DNA from: VRUE01 sp963770315 | GTDB lineage: Bacteria; Actinomycetota; Thermoleophilia; Solirubrobacterales; 70-9 | Length of the DNA stretch: 64,000 bases | Direction of reading: 5' to 3' | NCBI GenBank assembly: GCA_963770315.1 | Contig: CAVYPC010000002.1 | Coordinates: forward strand, 1,178,001 to 1,242,000 | Program-made: the position numbers and the translations under genes | Shown here: positions 1-8,001 of the stretch, in pieces | How positions within the stretch are numbered: the stretch's first letter is position 1 | Layout: each line of letters opens with the position of its first letter | Notes under the pieces: generated by a model | Told to the model about the DNA's origin: nothing | Database searches by the model: none | Seen by the model: the letters and a program-made list of their open reading frames with translations, nothing else

Positions 1-203
1 AGCACCTCGGCATCGAGCCCGTCGATCCGCTCGCTGTTATCGCGATAGGAGCAGAACTGCGCCGTGCAGACCGTCGTTTCGTCGCCCGGGTAGAAGGCGA
101 GCACCACGTTCTTCCCCCGCAGGTCGGAGAGCCTGTAGGTCCTGCCACCCGTTCCCGGCAGCTCGAAGTCCGGTGCGGTATCTCCTACGTCGACCTTCGC
201 CAT
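1..203 (-). CDS. Peroxiredoxin, Bcp/AhpC-TSA type (N-terminal 67 residues; gene runs off the left edge)
   Basis: The fragment starts MAKVDVGDTAPDFELPG and reaches the peroxidatic motif YPGDETTVCTAQFC. There the first Cys is the expected attacking residue, and a second Cys five residues later is the resolving position of the Bcp/PrxQ class. Such enzymes reduce hydroperoxides in the cytoplasm with thioredoxin. The ATG at 201-203 is preceded by TAATCT at 210-215 (minus strand) with only 6 nt between, so the mRNA is probably leaderless. The upstream cyclophilin gene on the same strand ends 42 nt away. The C-terminus is outside the window, so subclass assignment rests on the Cys spacing. Confidence 0.85.
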   Translation of the reverse strand, partial: MAKVDVGDTAPDFELPGTGGRTYRLSDLRGKNVVLAFYPGDETTVCTAQFCSYRDNSERIDGLDAEV

Positions 204-245
204 GCGAGCAGATTAGAGCAGCGCCGGCGATTTCCCCCGCCTGCG

Positions 246-926
246 TCAGCCCTTTTCGATCGAGATTTTTTCGATCAGGACGGTCTGCTTCGGTTTTTCG
301 GCCGGCGTTCCCAGCTTGCCGATCCGCTCGACCACGTCGAAGCCCTTGTCGACTTTGCCGACCAGCGCGTATTCCGGCGGCAACCCCGCGTCGGGCGCGA
401 GGACGACGAAGAACTGGCTCCCGGAGCGACCGGGCGGCTCGGCCGAGCTCTTCGCCATCGCCACCACGCCTTTGGTGTAGGCGAGATTGGCGGGCGGCTT
501 CTCGTCGACGCTGTAGCCGGGGCCGCCGGTGCCGGTACCGAGCGGGTCGCCGCCCTGGATGACGAATTCGGGCGCGACCCGGTGGAAGCTGAGACCGTCG
601 TAGAAGCCGTTCACCGTGAGGAAGACGAAGGAGTTGACGGTCTTTGGCGCCTGCCGCGCGTCGAGCGCGATGTCGAAGGTCCCGCAGCTGGTTTCGACGA
701 TGGCGGTCAGCTTCTCGCCCTTGGTCACGGTTTGCTTCGGCGCTGAGTAGCTGACGTGCTTGGGCTTCGGCGCTTCGACCTGCTTGCAGCCCGAGGAGCT
801 CGCCGCGGTGGTCGAATCACTGCCCCCGCCGCTGCGCCCGATCAAGATCGCGGCGACGACGCCGATCGCGATCGCCGCGAAGACGACCAGCGCGATCCAC
901 TTGGCACGATCTTGAGAGCCCTCCAT
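246..926 (-). CDS. Membrane-anchored cyclophilin-type peptidyl-prolyl cis-trans isomerase
   Basis: The 226-residue protein has a short charged N-terminus, one hydrophobic helix (about residues 10-30, an uncleaved anchor or signal), a Ser/Thr-rich linker and a cyclophilin domain from about residue 65. Cyclophilin signatures are visible: FHRVAPEFVIQGGDP, with the catalytic Arg and the QGGDP strand, and GSQFFVVLAP. It would catalyse X-Pro isomerisation outside the membrane during folding of exported proteins. A TAGGAT hexamer lies 9 nt before the ATG, consistent with a leaderless transcript. The divergent methyltransferase begins 36 bp away. Confidence 0.9.
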   Translation of the reverse strand: MEGSQDRAKWIALVVFAAIAIGVVAAILIGRSGGGSDSTTAASSSGCKQVEAPKPKHVSYSAPKQTVTKGEKLTAIVETSCGTFDIALDARQAPKTVNSFVFLTVNGFYDGLSFHRVAPEFVIQGGDPLGTGTGGPGYSVDEKPPANLAYTKGVVAMAKSSAEPPGRSGSQFFVVLAPDAGLPPEYALVGKVDKGFDVVERIGKLGTPAEKPKQTVLIEKISIEKG

Positions 927-962
927 GGCCGCGAGATCCTAGACGAGACAGGCGTACTTGGG

Positions 963-1436
963 ATGATCGCGGCGATGCCCTCCCCGTCCCTGACCGCACT
1001 CGCCGCAGCCGTCCTCCACCTGCCCGAGAAGCCGGAGCGGGTGCTCGAGATCGGCTGCGGTCGCGGCGACGGCGTCTTCTTCCTGGCCCGCGAGTTCCCC
1101 GCCGCCCGGGTGCGCGGCGTCGATGCCTCAGCCGGGGCGATCCGCGCGGCGGTGTCGCGCGTCGGACTCGATCCCGAGGGGCGGGTCGCGTTCAAGGAGG
1201 GCAGCTCCCGGGCCCTCCCCTACCCCGACGAGTTCTTCGACCTGGTCGCCCAGGCGGGCGGACGGCTGCGCCCGGGCGAGATCGCCCGGGTTCTGCGCCC
1301 GGGCGGGCATCTCGTCCTGGTCGGCGGGTGGAGGCTGCTGGACTGGCGGCTCGGCGGCCATCGCTTCGATCCGGTCGAGATCGGCGAGCTGGACGGCGAG
1401 CGCTTCCACGTCGTACGCCTCCATGGCGACGATTAG
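963..1436 (+). CDS. Class I SAM-dependent methyltransferase, short form
   Basis: A 157-residue Rossmann methyltransferase. Motif I reads VLEIGCGRGDG, followed by an acidic residue in VRGVDAS that should bind the SAM ribose, and a late motif VLRPGGHLVLVGG typical of Methyltransf_11/25 proteins. The open frame extends upstream through the cyclophilin gene, but the ATG at 963 (or the one at 975) leaves an intact domain, so 963 was chosen. The substrate is unknown. It is divergent from the cyclophilin gene and 47 nt upstream of the lipid kinase gene. Confidence 0.75.
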   Translation: MIAAMPSPSLTALAAAVLHLPEKPERVLEIGCGRGDGVFFLAREFPAARVRGVDASAGAIRAAVSRVGLDPEGRVAFKEGSSRALPYPDEFFDLVAQAGGRLRPGEIARVLRPGGHLVLVGGWRLLDWRLGGHRFDPVEIGELDGERFHVVRLHGDD

Positions 1437-1483
1437 CGCCTGCCCGGCAAGCTCTCGGTCGCCCGAATAGGCTGCCGCAGGCG

Positions 1484-2380
1484 ATGGGAGCCGAAGGGAT
1501 GCCGCTAACGCTGTTGGTCAACCCCGCCTCGGCGCACGGGCGCACCCTGAAGCTGTTGCCCCGCCTCGAGCAGGAGCTGGACGCCCGCCGGATCCCCTTC
1601 CGGGTCGAGCGCACGAGGGGGCTCGAGGACGGGGTCGAGCGGGCCCTTCGCGCCGCGGAAGCGGACGAGGTTCCGGTCGTCGTCAGCGGCGACGGCCTGA
1701 TCGGGGCGATCGGCGGCGCCCTCGCCGGCTCGGAGACCCCGCTGGGGATTGTTCCCGGCGGCCGCGGAAACGACCTCGCCCGGGTGCTCGGCATCCCGCC
1801 GGAGCCCGAGGCCGCAGTGGAGATGCTGATCGCCGGACAGACCCGCCGCATCGACGTCGGCGAGGTCAACGGGCAGCGCTTCCTCGGCATCGTCAGCGTC
1901 GGCTTCGACTCCGAAGCCAACCGGCTCGCAAACGAGACCAAGTGGCTGCGCGGCAACCTGGTCTATGCCTACGCCGGGGTGCGCACCCTGCTCGGCTGGA
2001 AGCCGGCTCGCTTCACCATCCGGGCCGGCGAGGAGCGCGAGCGCTTCACCGGCTACTCCGTCTCGGTCGCCAACAGCAAGGCCTTCGGCGGTGGCATGTT
2101 CATCGCCCCCGATGCCGATCTCGCCGACGGCGAGTTCGACGTGGTGACGGTCGGCGAGGTCGGCAAGCTGCGCTTCCTGGGTAACCTGCCCAAGGTGTTC
2201 AAGGGCACCCACGTCGAGGAGGACGAGGTGCGCGTATTTCGCGCCTCGCGGCTTGAGCTGAGCGCCAGCAAGCCCTTCCCGGTCTACGCCGACGGCGAGC
2301 ACCTGACCGACCTGCCGGCGACGCTGCGCGTTCTGCCGCAGGCGCTGAGCGTGATCGTCCCGGCCCGGGCCGGGGAGTGA
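1484..2380 (+). CDS. Diacylglycerol kinase family lipid kinase (DagK/YegS-like)
   Basis: Begins with the family's LVNPASAHG strand. The nucleotide loop reads VVSGDGLIGAIGG instead of the usual GGDGT, followed by GIVPGGRGNDLAR, and the C-terminal beta-sandwich ends in PVYADGEHL. Members phosphorylate diacylglycerol or related lipids on the cytoplasmic face of the membrane. A TAGGCT box at 1468-1473 precedes the ATG at 1484 by 10 nt. The internal ATG at 1499 has a GGGAG upstream and is an alternative start. Its stop overlaps the murT start (GTGA), so it probably heads the murT-gatD operon. The SGDGL substitution could alter nucleotide use. Confidence 0.8.
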   Translation: MGAEGMPLTLLVNPASAHGRTLKLLPRLEQELDARRIPFRVERTRGLEDGVERALRAAEADEVPVVVSGDGLIGAIGGALAGSETPLGIVPGGRGNDLARVLGIPPEPEAAVEMLIAGQTRRIDVGEVNGQRFLGIVSVGFDSEANRLANETKWLRGNLVYAYAGVRTLLGWKPARFTIRAGEERERFTGYSVSVANSKAFGGGMFIAPDADLADGEFDVVTVGEVGKLRFLGNLPKVFKGTHVEEDEVRVFRASRLELSASKPFPVYADGEHLTDLPATLRVLPQALSVIVPARAGE

Positions 2381-3768
2381 GCGACGCCAGCGTCGGAGCG
2401 CTGTTCGGGGCCAAGCGCCTCGCCGCGCGCGCCGTCGGTGTAGCCAGCCGCGCCAGCGGCCGCGGCGGCGGCACGACCCTTCCCGGACGACTGCTGCTGC
2501 GCCTCGACCCGGGCGCGATCTCCCGCCTGGGCTCGCGACTCGACCGTGGCGTGACCCTGATCAGCGCCACCAACGGCAAGACGACGACGGCGGGGATGCT
2601 CGCGGCGCTGCTCGGCGCCAACGGTCGGGTCCCGGTGCACAACCGGGCCGGCTCGAACATGACCTGGGGGATTGCCACGGCGCTGCTCGAGCAGCGCGGC
2701 GACGAGGGTCTGTTCGAGGTCGACGAGGCCTGGCTGCCGCAGGTGGCGGACGGGCTCGACCCCTCGCTGGTGGTGCTGGGCAACCTCTTCCGCGACCAGC
2801 TCGACCGCTACGGCGAGACCGAGATCCTCGCCGGCGAGTGGGCGAAGACGGTCAGCGAGCGCAGCGGCCGCACGCGCTTCGTGCTCAACGCCGACGACCC
2901 GCTCGTCGCCGACCTTGGTCGCGACGAGGAGGGGCGCCGTCGCGAGGGGATCGTCTACTTCGGCATCGACGACGAGAGCCAGGCACTACCAGAGCTCCAG
3001 CACGCCTTCGACGCCAAGCACTGCCGCCGCTGCGGGCATCCCTACGCCTACGAGCGTGCCTTCGTCGGCCATCTCGGCCACTACTCCTGCCCCAATTGCG
3101 GCGCGGGCCGCCCGGACCCCGGCGTGGTGGCGACCGGGATCGAGCTGCACGGCATGCGTGGCTCCTCGCTCGCCGTACGCACGCCCGCGGGCGAGCTGGC
3201 CGTGGAGCTCCCCCTCCCCGGCCTCTACAACGTCTACAACGCCCTGGCCGCGATCGCTGCCGCGCTGGAGCTGGGGATCGCGCCGGCGAAAATCGCGCCG
3301 GCCCTGGGCACGATGCGCGGCGCCTTCGGCCGGGTCGAGACGGTCGCGATCGGCGCCAGTCAGGTCTCGATCCTGCTGGTCAAGAACCCGGCCGGGACCA
3401 ACGAGGTCCTGCGCACGCTGAAGCTGGAGGCGACCGAGGTGAAGCTCGACCTCTGGATCGCCCTCAACGACCGCATCGCCGACGGCCGCGACGTCTCCTG
3501 GATCTGGGACGCCGACTTCGAGCTGCTGGCCGGCGCCGTGCGCCGCGTCACCTGCGCCGGCACCCGCGCGCCGGAGATGGCCCTGCGACTGAAGTACGCG
3601 GGGTGGCCGGAGGAGTCGATCGCGGTCGAGCCCCGGATCGAGGCCGCGCTGGACAGGGCGGTGGACGAGGCGCCGGGTCGCCTCTTCGCCCTGCCCACCT
3701 ACACCGCCTTGCTGGAGCTGCACAGGGTGCTTTCGGGGCGCGGCCTGACCGAGGATTTCTGGAGATGA
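2377..3768 (+). CDS. murT: Lipid II isoglutaminyl synthase, MurT ligase subunit
   Basis: A Mur-ligase fold protein of 463 residues with the ATP loop ATNGKTTTAG near residue 65 and SNMTWG after it. A four-Cys ribbon (CRRCG ... CPNCG, about residues 215-245) is characteristic of MurT. The C-terminal DUF1727 region carries the conserved acidic stretch ALNDRIADGRDVSWIWD. With GatD it amidates the alpha-carboxyl of D-Glu in lipid II to D-isoglutamine. The GTG start overlaps the previous stop by 4 nt. Unusually, a methyltransferase gene sits between murT and gatD. Confidence 0.93.
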   Translation: MSDASVGALFGAKRLAARAVGVASRASGRGGGTTLPGRLLLRLDPGAISRLGSRLDRGVTLISATNGKTTTAGMLAALLGANGRVPVHNRAGSNMTWGIATALLEQRGDEGLFEVDEAWLPQVADGLDPSLVVLGNLFRDQLDRYGETEILAGEWAKTVSERSGRTRFVLNADDPLVADLGRDEEGRRREGIVYFGIDDESQALPELQHAFDAKHCRRCGHPYAYERAFVGHLGHYSCPNCGAGRPDPGVVATGIELHGMRGSSLAVRTPAGELAVELPLPGLYNVYNALAAIAAALELGIAPAKIAPALGTMRGAFGRVETVAIGASQVSILLVKNPAGTNEVLRTLKLEATEVKLDLWIALNDRIADGRDVSWIWDADFELLAGAVRRVTCAGTRAPEMALRLKYAGWPEESIAVEPRIEAALDRAVDEAPGRLFALPTYTALLELHRVLSGRGLTEDFWR

Positions 3769-4496
3769 GCGCGGCGCTCGGCACCGAGGTGATCTGGCAC
3801 GACGTCGAGTGCGCCTCCTACGGTGCCGACCTGTCTCTCTGGGAGGAGCTCGCGGTAGCCGGGGACGGTGCGGTCCTCGACCTCGGCTGCGGCACCGGCC
3901 GGGTCGCCCTGCATCTCGCTCGCCGCGGACACGAGGTCATCGGCGTCGACCGCGACGCGACGCTGCTGGCGGCACTGCGCGAGCGGGCCGGCGAGCTGGC
4001 GGTCGAGCCCGTCAACGCCGACGCCCGCGAGTTCGTGCTCGATCGCCCGGTGGCGCTGGCGTTGGCGCCGATGCAGACCCTGCAGCTGCTCGACGGCACC
4101 GGAGACCGCATCGCCTGCATGCGCCGCGTGGCCGCGGCCCTGGCGCCTGGAGGACGCTTCGCGGCTGCGATCCTGGAGGAGATGCCGCCCCCCGACGACT
4201 CACCGCCGCCGCTGCCCGACGTGTGCGAGGTTGACGGCTGGGTCTACTCGAGCCTCGCGGTCGAGGCCGCGGTCGGGCCGGGCGAAATCGTCATCCACCG
4301 CCTCCGCCAGACCGTATCCCCGGCCGGCGAGCTTGGCGAGGAAGCGAATCTGGTCCGGATCGAGACCTTCCCGGCAGCACAGCTCGAGGAGGAAGCGGCG
4401 ACGGTGGGGTTGGCGCCGGTCGAGCGCCACCGGATCGGGCCGACCGATATCCATGTCGGCTCGACCGTCGTCGTCCTCGGCAAGGGGACAGAGTGA
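3765..4496 (+). CDS. Class I SAM-dependent methyltransferase embedded between murT and gatD
   Basis: 243 residues. Motif I is VLDLGCGTGRVALHLA, followed by VIGVDRD, with ALAPMQTLQLL and ALAPGGRFAAAIL further on. It resembles Methyltransf_25/11 enzymes and has no membrane segment. The ATG overlaps the murT stop (ATGA) and its stop overlaps the gatD GTG (GTGA), so all three are translationally coupled. The position suggests a cell-wall precursor or a step linked to lipid II amidation, but the substrate cannot be read from the sequence. Confidence 0.85.
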   Translation: MSAALGTEVIWHDVECASYGADLSLWEELAVAGDGAVLDLGCGTGRVALHLARRGHEVIGVDRDATLLAALRERAGELAVEPVNADAREFVLDRPVALALAPMQTLQLLDGTGDRIACMRRVAAALAPGGRFAAAILEEMPPPDDSPPPLPDVCEVDGWVYSSLAVEAAVGPGEIVIHRLRQTVSPAGELGEEANLVRIETFPAAQLEEEAATVGLAPVERHRIGPTDIHVGSTVVVLGKGTE

Positions 4497-5236
4497 CGAT
4501 GGAGCTGCGCCTGCTCGCCCTCTACCCCGAGCAGATGAACATCTACGCCGATCGCGGCAACATCGTCTTCCTGCAACGGCGCTGCGAGTGGCGGGGGATC
4601 GGGTTCTCCTACGCGGCCGCCGGGCCTGGCGAGGGGCTCGACCCCGCCGCCCACGACCTGCTCTACCTCGGCGGCGGCCAGGACCGCGACCAGCGTGCCG
4701 TCGCCGCCGACATGGTCGCCAGCAAGCGCGAGGCGCTCGCTGCCGCCGTCGCCGACGGCGCCGTCCTGCTCGCCGTCTGCGGCGGCTACCAGCTGCTCGG
4801 TCACAGCTATCAGCTCGGAGAGGAGCGGCTGCCCGGCCTGGGCCTGGCCGAGCTCGAGACCGTGCGCGAGCCGGGCGAGCGCCTGATCGGCAACGTCGCG
4901 ATCGAGGCGGACCTCGGCAGCGGCCCGCAGACGATCGCCGGCTTCGAGAATCATGGCGGGCGCACCTATCTCGGCGACGGCGCCACGCCGCTCGGCCGCG
5001 TGCTGAAGGGCTTCGGCAATAACGGAAGGGACGGCTTCGAGGGCGTGCGACGCGACAACCTGATCGGCACCTACCTGCACGGCCCGCTGCTGCCGAAGAA
5101 CGCCTGGCTGGCAGATCGCCTGATCGCCCTCGCCCTCGAGCGCCGCTACGGCGCCGCTCCCGAGCTGGAGCCACTCGACGACCGGCTCGAGCTGGCCGCC
5201 CAGCAGAGCGCGCGCGCCGCCGCGCTGCGCAACTGA
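4493..5236 (+). CDS. gatD: Lipid II isoglutaminyl synthase, GatD glutaminase subunit
   Basis: A class I glutamine amidotransferase of the CobB/CobQ type, 247 residues. The nucleophile elbow is AVCGGYQLLG (Cys about residue 96) and the catalytic His lies in GTYLHGPLLPKN. The N-terminal LYPEQMNIYADRGN is typical of GatD. It frees ammonia from glutamine and passes it to MurT. The GTG start overlaps the methyltransferase stop; an ATG two codons in is an alternative. It is the last gene of the dagK-like/murT/methyltransferase/gatD operon. Confidence 0.93.
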   Translation: MTMELRLLALYPEQMNIYADRGNIVFLQRRCEWRGIGFSYAAAGPGEGLDPAAHDLLYLGGGQDRDQRAVAADMVASKREALAAAVADGAVLLAVCGGYQLLGHSYQLGEERLPGLGLAELETVREPGERLIGNVAIEADLGSGPQTIAGFENHGGRTYLGDGATPLGRVLKGFGNNGRDGFEGVRRDNLIGTYLHGPLLPKNAWLADRLIALALERRYGAAPELEPLDDRLELAAQQSARAAALRN

Positions 5237-5269
5237 GTGGATCGGGGGTGGTTCGGGTAGGCAGTGAGG

Positions 5270-7411
5270 ATGTCCAAGCGATACGCACGTGTCGCCCTCT
5301 GGGGAGCGCTGGCGGCCCTCGCGATCCCGGCCGCCGCGGCATCGCCGGCTAGCGCGGCACCGAGCTGCGAGGAAGGGCCGCAGACCGTCGGCGAAACGAT
5401 CGTCGGCACGCCCTGCGACGACACGATCCACGCTCCCCGCGGCATCACGACCGTCTACGGAGAAGGCGGCAACGACACGATCTACGGCGGGCGCGGCAAC
5501 GACACCCTCTTCGGCGGCGAGGGCAACGACCGCCTCTTCGGCGGGATCGGCGACGACCACCCGCGCGGCGGCCCCGGCAACGACATGCTCTCGGGCGGTT
5601 TCGGCGCGGACTCGCTCGACGGCGAAGCCGGCGACGATTTCGTTCGCGGCGACGCGACCGTCGACGCGATCGGCGACAGCGGGGGTGGAACCGACACGCT
5701 CAGCTTCGCCACCGGCGCCACGCCCGGGTTCCCCAACGAAGGCCCTTTCTTCGAATACGCGGGCTTTCCGAGCGACGGGAAAGAAGACGGCCGCGACCGC
5801 GGCGTCTACATCGAACTGGGGAATAAATTCGCCAACGACGGCTTGGCGCCGGACGGCGGAGGCGTCGACAAACCGCTCAACGCGACCAACTTCGAAGACT
5901 TCGAGACCGTGATCGGCACGGCCTTCTCCGACGTCATCGTCGGCACCGCCGGCGACGAGACGATCTACGGCGGCGGCGGCGCCGACGTCCTCCTCGGCAA
6001 AGGGGGCAACGACCGGGTCTTCGGCGGCGCCAACGGCGACTACTGCGAAGGGGCGACCGTGTCCGCCTGCGAGTTCGCCGGCGCCCAGAAAAAAGTCACG
6101 CCCCACGATTCCTCGGCGATCGGCGTCGGCTCGATGGCGCCCCAGGAGGGCGTCAATCCAGCCCTCTACCTCGCCGGCAGCGACGACAAGGACGAAGTGA
6201 CCGCGCAATACGCACCCGCCGGGGTCAGCTTCGAACTGGGCCCCGCCTCCGCAGCGACCTTCGATCCGGTCGAGGCTGCCGAAGGCGGCTGCAACCCACC
6301 CAGCGGGGGCAAGGTCTTCTGCCCTCTGCCCGCCGCTCCCGACTCGGTCGTCCTCGCCGGCATGGGAGGAGCCGACGTCCTCTCCGCCCCAGGCTTTCCC
6401 GACTCGACCTCGCTGATCCTGCTCGGCGGCGAAGGCGGCGACCGGCTCACCGGCGGGACGACCGAAGACGCCGCGATCGACGGGCCAGGAGACGACTTCG
6501 TCGATGCCTCCGGCGGTGACGATGCGGTGCCCAACAACCAGGGTGCCGACGACCTCTTCGCCGGGGCTGGCGATGACCTCTTCGTCTCCGATGCGGTCTG
6601 CGAAGGCGACCTGCTCGACGCCGGCGAAGGCAACGACAACGCCAACTGGGCGAACTTCGACCACCCCGTCGCGCTCGACCTCGGTCGCGGGGTGGCCGAG
6701 CTGATCGGGCCCGGCGGGCAGCCCGGGTGCGAAGGCGCCCCTCCCACCGCGCTTCAGGGGCTCGAGGACCTCGAGGGGACCGACGGCAACGATCTCCTCA
6801 TCGGCGACTCCGGATCCAACCAGCTGCTCGGCAGGCCCGGCGCAGACTCCTACTTCGCCGCCGCGGGCAACGACTCGATCCTCGCCAACTCGGGCGACTC
6901 GGACCCGGTCATCGACTGCGGTGACGGCTTCGACACCGCGCAGATCGACATCCCCACGCACAACGCGACCGAAAACTTCGAAGATGCCGCGCCCGTGAAT
7001 TGCGAGGCGATCCACGAACGCCCGCCGAATAGCTTCCGCCCGCCCGATACCCCACCGGCGCCCGAATCGAGTGCTGGGCAGCCCCCGCCTGCGGCACCGG
7101 GCCCAGCGCGTCCGAAAAGCAAAAAACAGCAGCGACTCGACAGGACGCCGCCGCGGACGAGGATCTCTCGCCGGCCGGCGTCGATCCTTTTCGCGGCGCG
7201 ACCACGGCGCGCTGTCGCCTTCGCCTTTGCCTCAAACGAGCGCTCGACCTTCCGCTGCAGGCTCGACGCCGCACCGTTCCGTCCCTGCCGCTCCCCGCGC
7301 GCCTACCGGCTCGCGCCCGGACGGCACGCGTTCCGCGTCTACGCGATCGACCGCGCCGGCAACCGCGACCGCTCCCCGGCCCTGGTCAAGCTCCGCATCC
7401 GCCGTCGCTGA
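5270..7411 (+). CDS. Secreted RTX-like calcium-binding repeat protein
   Basis: A signal peptide (MSKRYARVALWGALAALA, ending near ASAAP) is followed by seven tandem glycine/aspartate nonapeptides of the GGxGNDxL type (about residues 60-125), a second group near residue 230, and further degenerate copies. Such repeats fold into Ca2+-binding beta-rolls. The C-terminus has a proline-rich linker, then a domain with FRCRLD, FRPC and YAIDRAGNRD that looks like an Ig-like module ending in a basic tail. No catalytic domain is visible. GGGTAGG lies 8 nt before the ATG at 5270; a GTG at 5264 is an alternative start. Confidence 0.8.
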   Translation: MSKRYARVALWGALAALAIPAAAASPASAAPSCEEGPQTVGETIVGTPCDDTIHAPRGITTVYGEGGNDTIYGGRGNDTLFGGEGNDRLFGGIGDDHPRGGPGNDMLSGGFGADSLDGEAGDDFVRGDATVDAIGDSGGGTDTLSFATGATPGFPNEGPFFEYAGFPSDGKEDGRDRGVYIELGNKFANDGLAPDGGGVDKPLNATNFEDFETVIGTAFSDVIVGTAGDETIYGGGGADVLLGKGGNDRVFGGANGDYCEGATVSACEFAGAQKKVTPHDSSAIGVGSMAPQEGVNPALYLAGSDDKDEVTAQYAPAGVSFELGPASAATFDPVEAAEGGCNPPSGGKVFCPLPAAPDSVVLAGMGGADVLSAPGFPDSTSLILLGGEGGDRLTGGTTEDAAIDGPGDDFVDASGGDDAVPNNQGADDLFAGAGDDLFVSDAVCEGDLLDAGEGNDNANWANFDHPVALDLGRGVAELIGPGGQPGCEGAPPTALQGLEDLEGTDGNDLLIGDSGSNQLLGRPGADSYFAAAGNDSILANSGDSDPVIDCGDGFDTAQIDIPTHNATENFEDAAPVNCEAIHERPPNSFRPPDTPPAPESSAGQPPPAAPGPARPKSKKQQRLDRTPPRTRISRRPASILFAARPRRAVAFAFASNERSTFRCRLDAAPFRPCRSPRAYRLAPGRHAFRVYAIDRAGNRDRSPALVKLRIRRR

Positions 7412-7419
7412 GGGCGGCG

Positions 7420-7860
7420 TCAGCGCCCGCTGGAGCCGAAGCCGCCGTCGCCGCGGGCCGAGTCGGCAAGCGCCTCCACCTCGACCACGTCGGCCAAGGC
7501 AACCGGCGCAATGACGAGCTGGGCGATCCGGTCCCCAAGCGCAACCCGAAAGGTCTCGGCCGGATCGGTGTTGAGCAACAGCACCCGAACTTCGCCGCGG
7601 TAGCCGGAGTCGATCAACCCGGGGCTGTTGACCAGAGCGATGCCGTTGTCCCTGGCGAGGCCCGACCGAGGCAGTACCAGCCCGGCGTGCCCCTCCGGAA
7701 TCTGCACAGCGATCCCGGTCCCAACGCTCCACCGCTCCCCCGGCCCCAGGTGCGCCGCCTCACAGGCATACAGATCCACCCCAGCATCTCCGTCATGCGC
7801 ACGCGTAGGCACCCGCGCCTCGTCCTTCAGCTTTGCGACCCGCAGCTCCACGCCGCGCAC
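7420..7860 (-). CDS. dut: dUTP diphosphatase
   Basis: A trimeric-type dUTPase of 146 residues with all five motifs: AGVDLYA, PRSGLA, LIDSGYRGEV (catalytic Asp), GDRIAQLVI, and the C-terminal GDGGFGSSGR that closes over the substrate. It hydrolyses dUTP to dUMP and PPi, keeping uracil out of DNA. The start is GTG; another GTG three codons later is possible. It lies downstream of hflX on the same strand, separated by a long inverted repeat. Confidence 0.95.
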   Translation of the reverse strand: MRGVELRVAKLKDEARVPTRAHDGDAGVDLYACEAAHLGPGERWSVGTGIAVQIPEGHAGLVLPRSGLARDNGIALVNSPGLIDSGYRGEVRVLLLNTDPAETFRVALGDRIAQLVIAPVALADVVEVEALADSARGDGGFGSSGR

Positions 7861-7876
7861 CCTACAGCCCTACGTG

Positions 7877-8001
7877 AGGAAGGGTTCGGGGGTGTCCGGG
7901 TGGGCCGCGGCGTCCTCTTTTTCGCCCACCGATTCAGCGAGAAACGCAGCCGCAGCACGCGAAAAACCCAGCGCCCACCCGGACACCCCCGAACCCTTCC
8001 T
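7877..8001. repeat. Perfect 29-bp inverted repeat between hflX and dut
   Basis: Left arm 7877-7905 begins AGGAAGGGTTCGGGGGTG and is matched exactly by the reverse complement at 7973-8001, with 67 bp between. The right arm ends on the last base of the hflX stop codon. In the hflX transcript this would form a very long stem right after translation ends. There is no T-tract. It may act as a terminator or attenuator between hflX and dut, or be a remnant of a small mobile repeat. Confidence 0.75.

Noticed and set aside
5460..5650. DNA repeats in the RTX-like gene as a mobile or CRISPR signal
   Set aside because: They are explained by the Gly-rich nonapeptide coding repeats.
4244..7015. A 923-codon open frame on the minus strand opposite gatD and the RTX-like gene
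   Set aside because: It mirrors the Gly/Asp repeat codons of the opposite strand, has no family motifs and no ribosome site. In DNA this rich in G+C the antisense frame stays open by composition.
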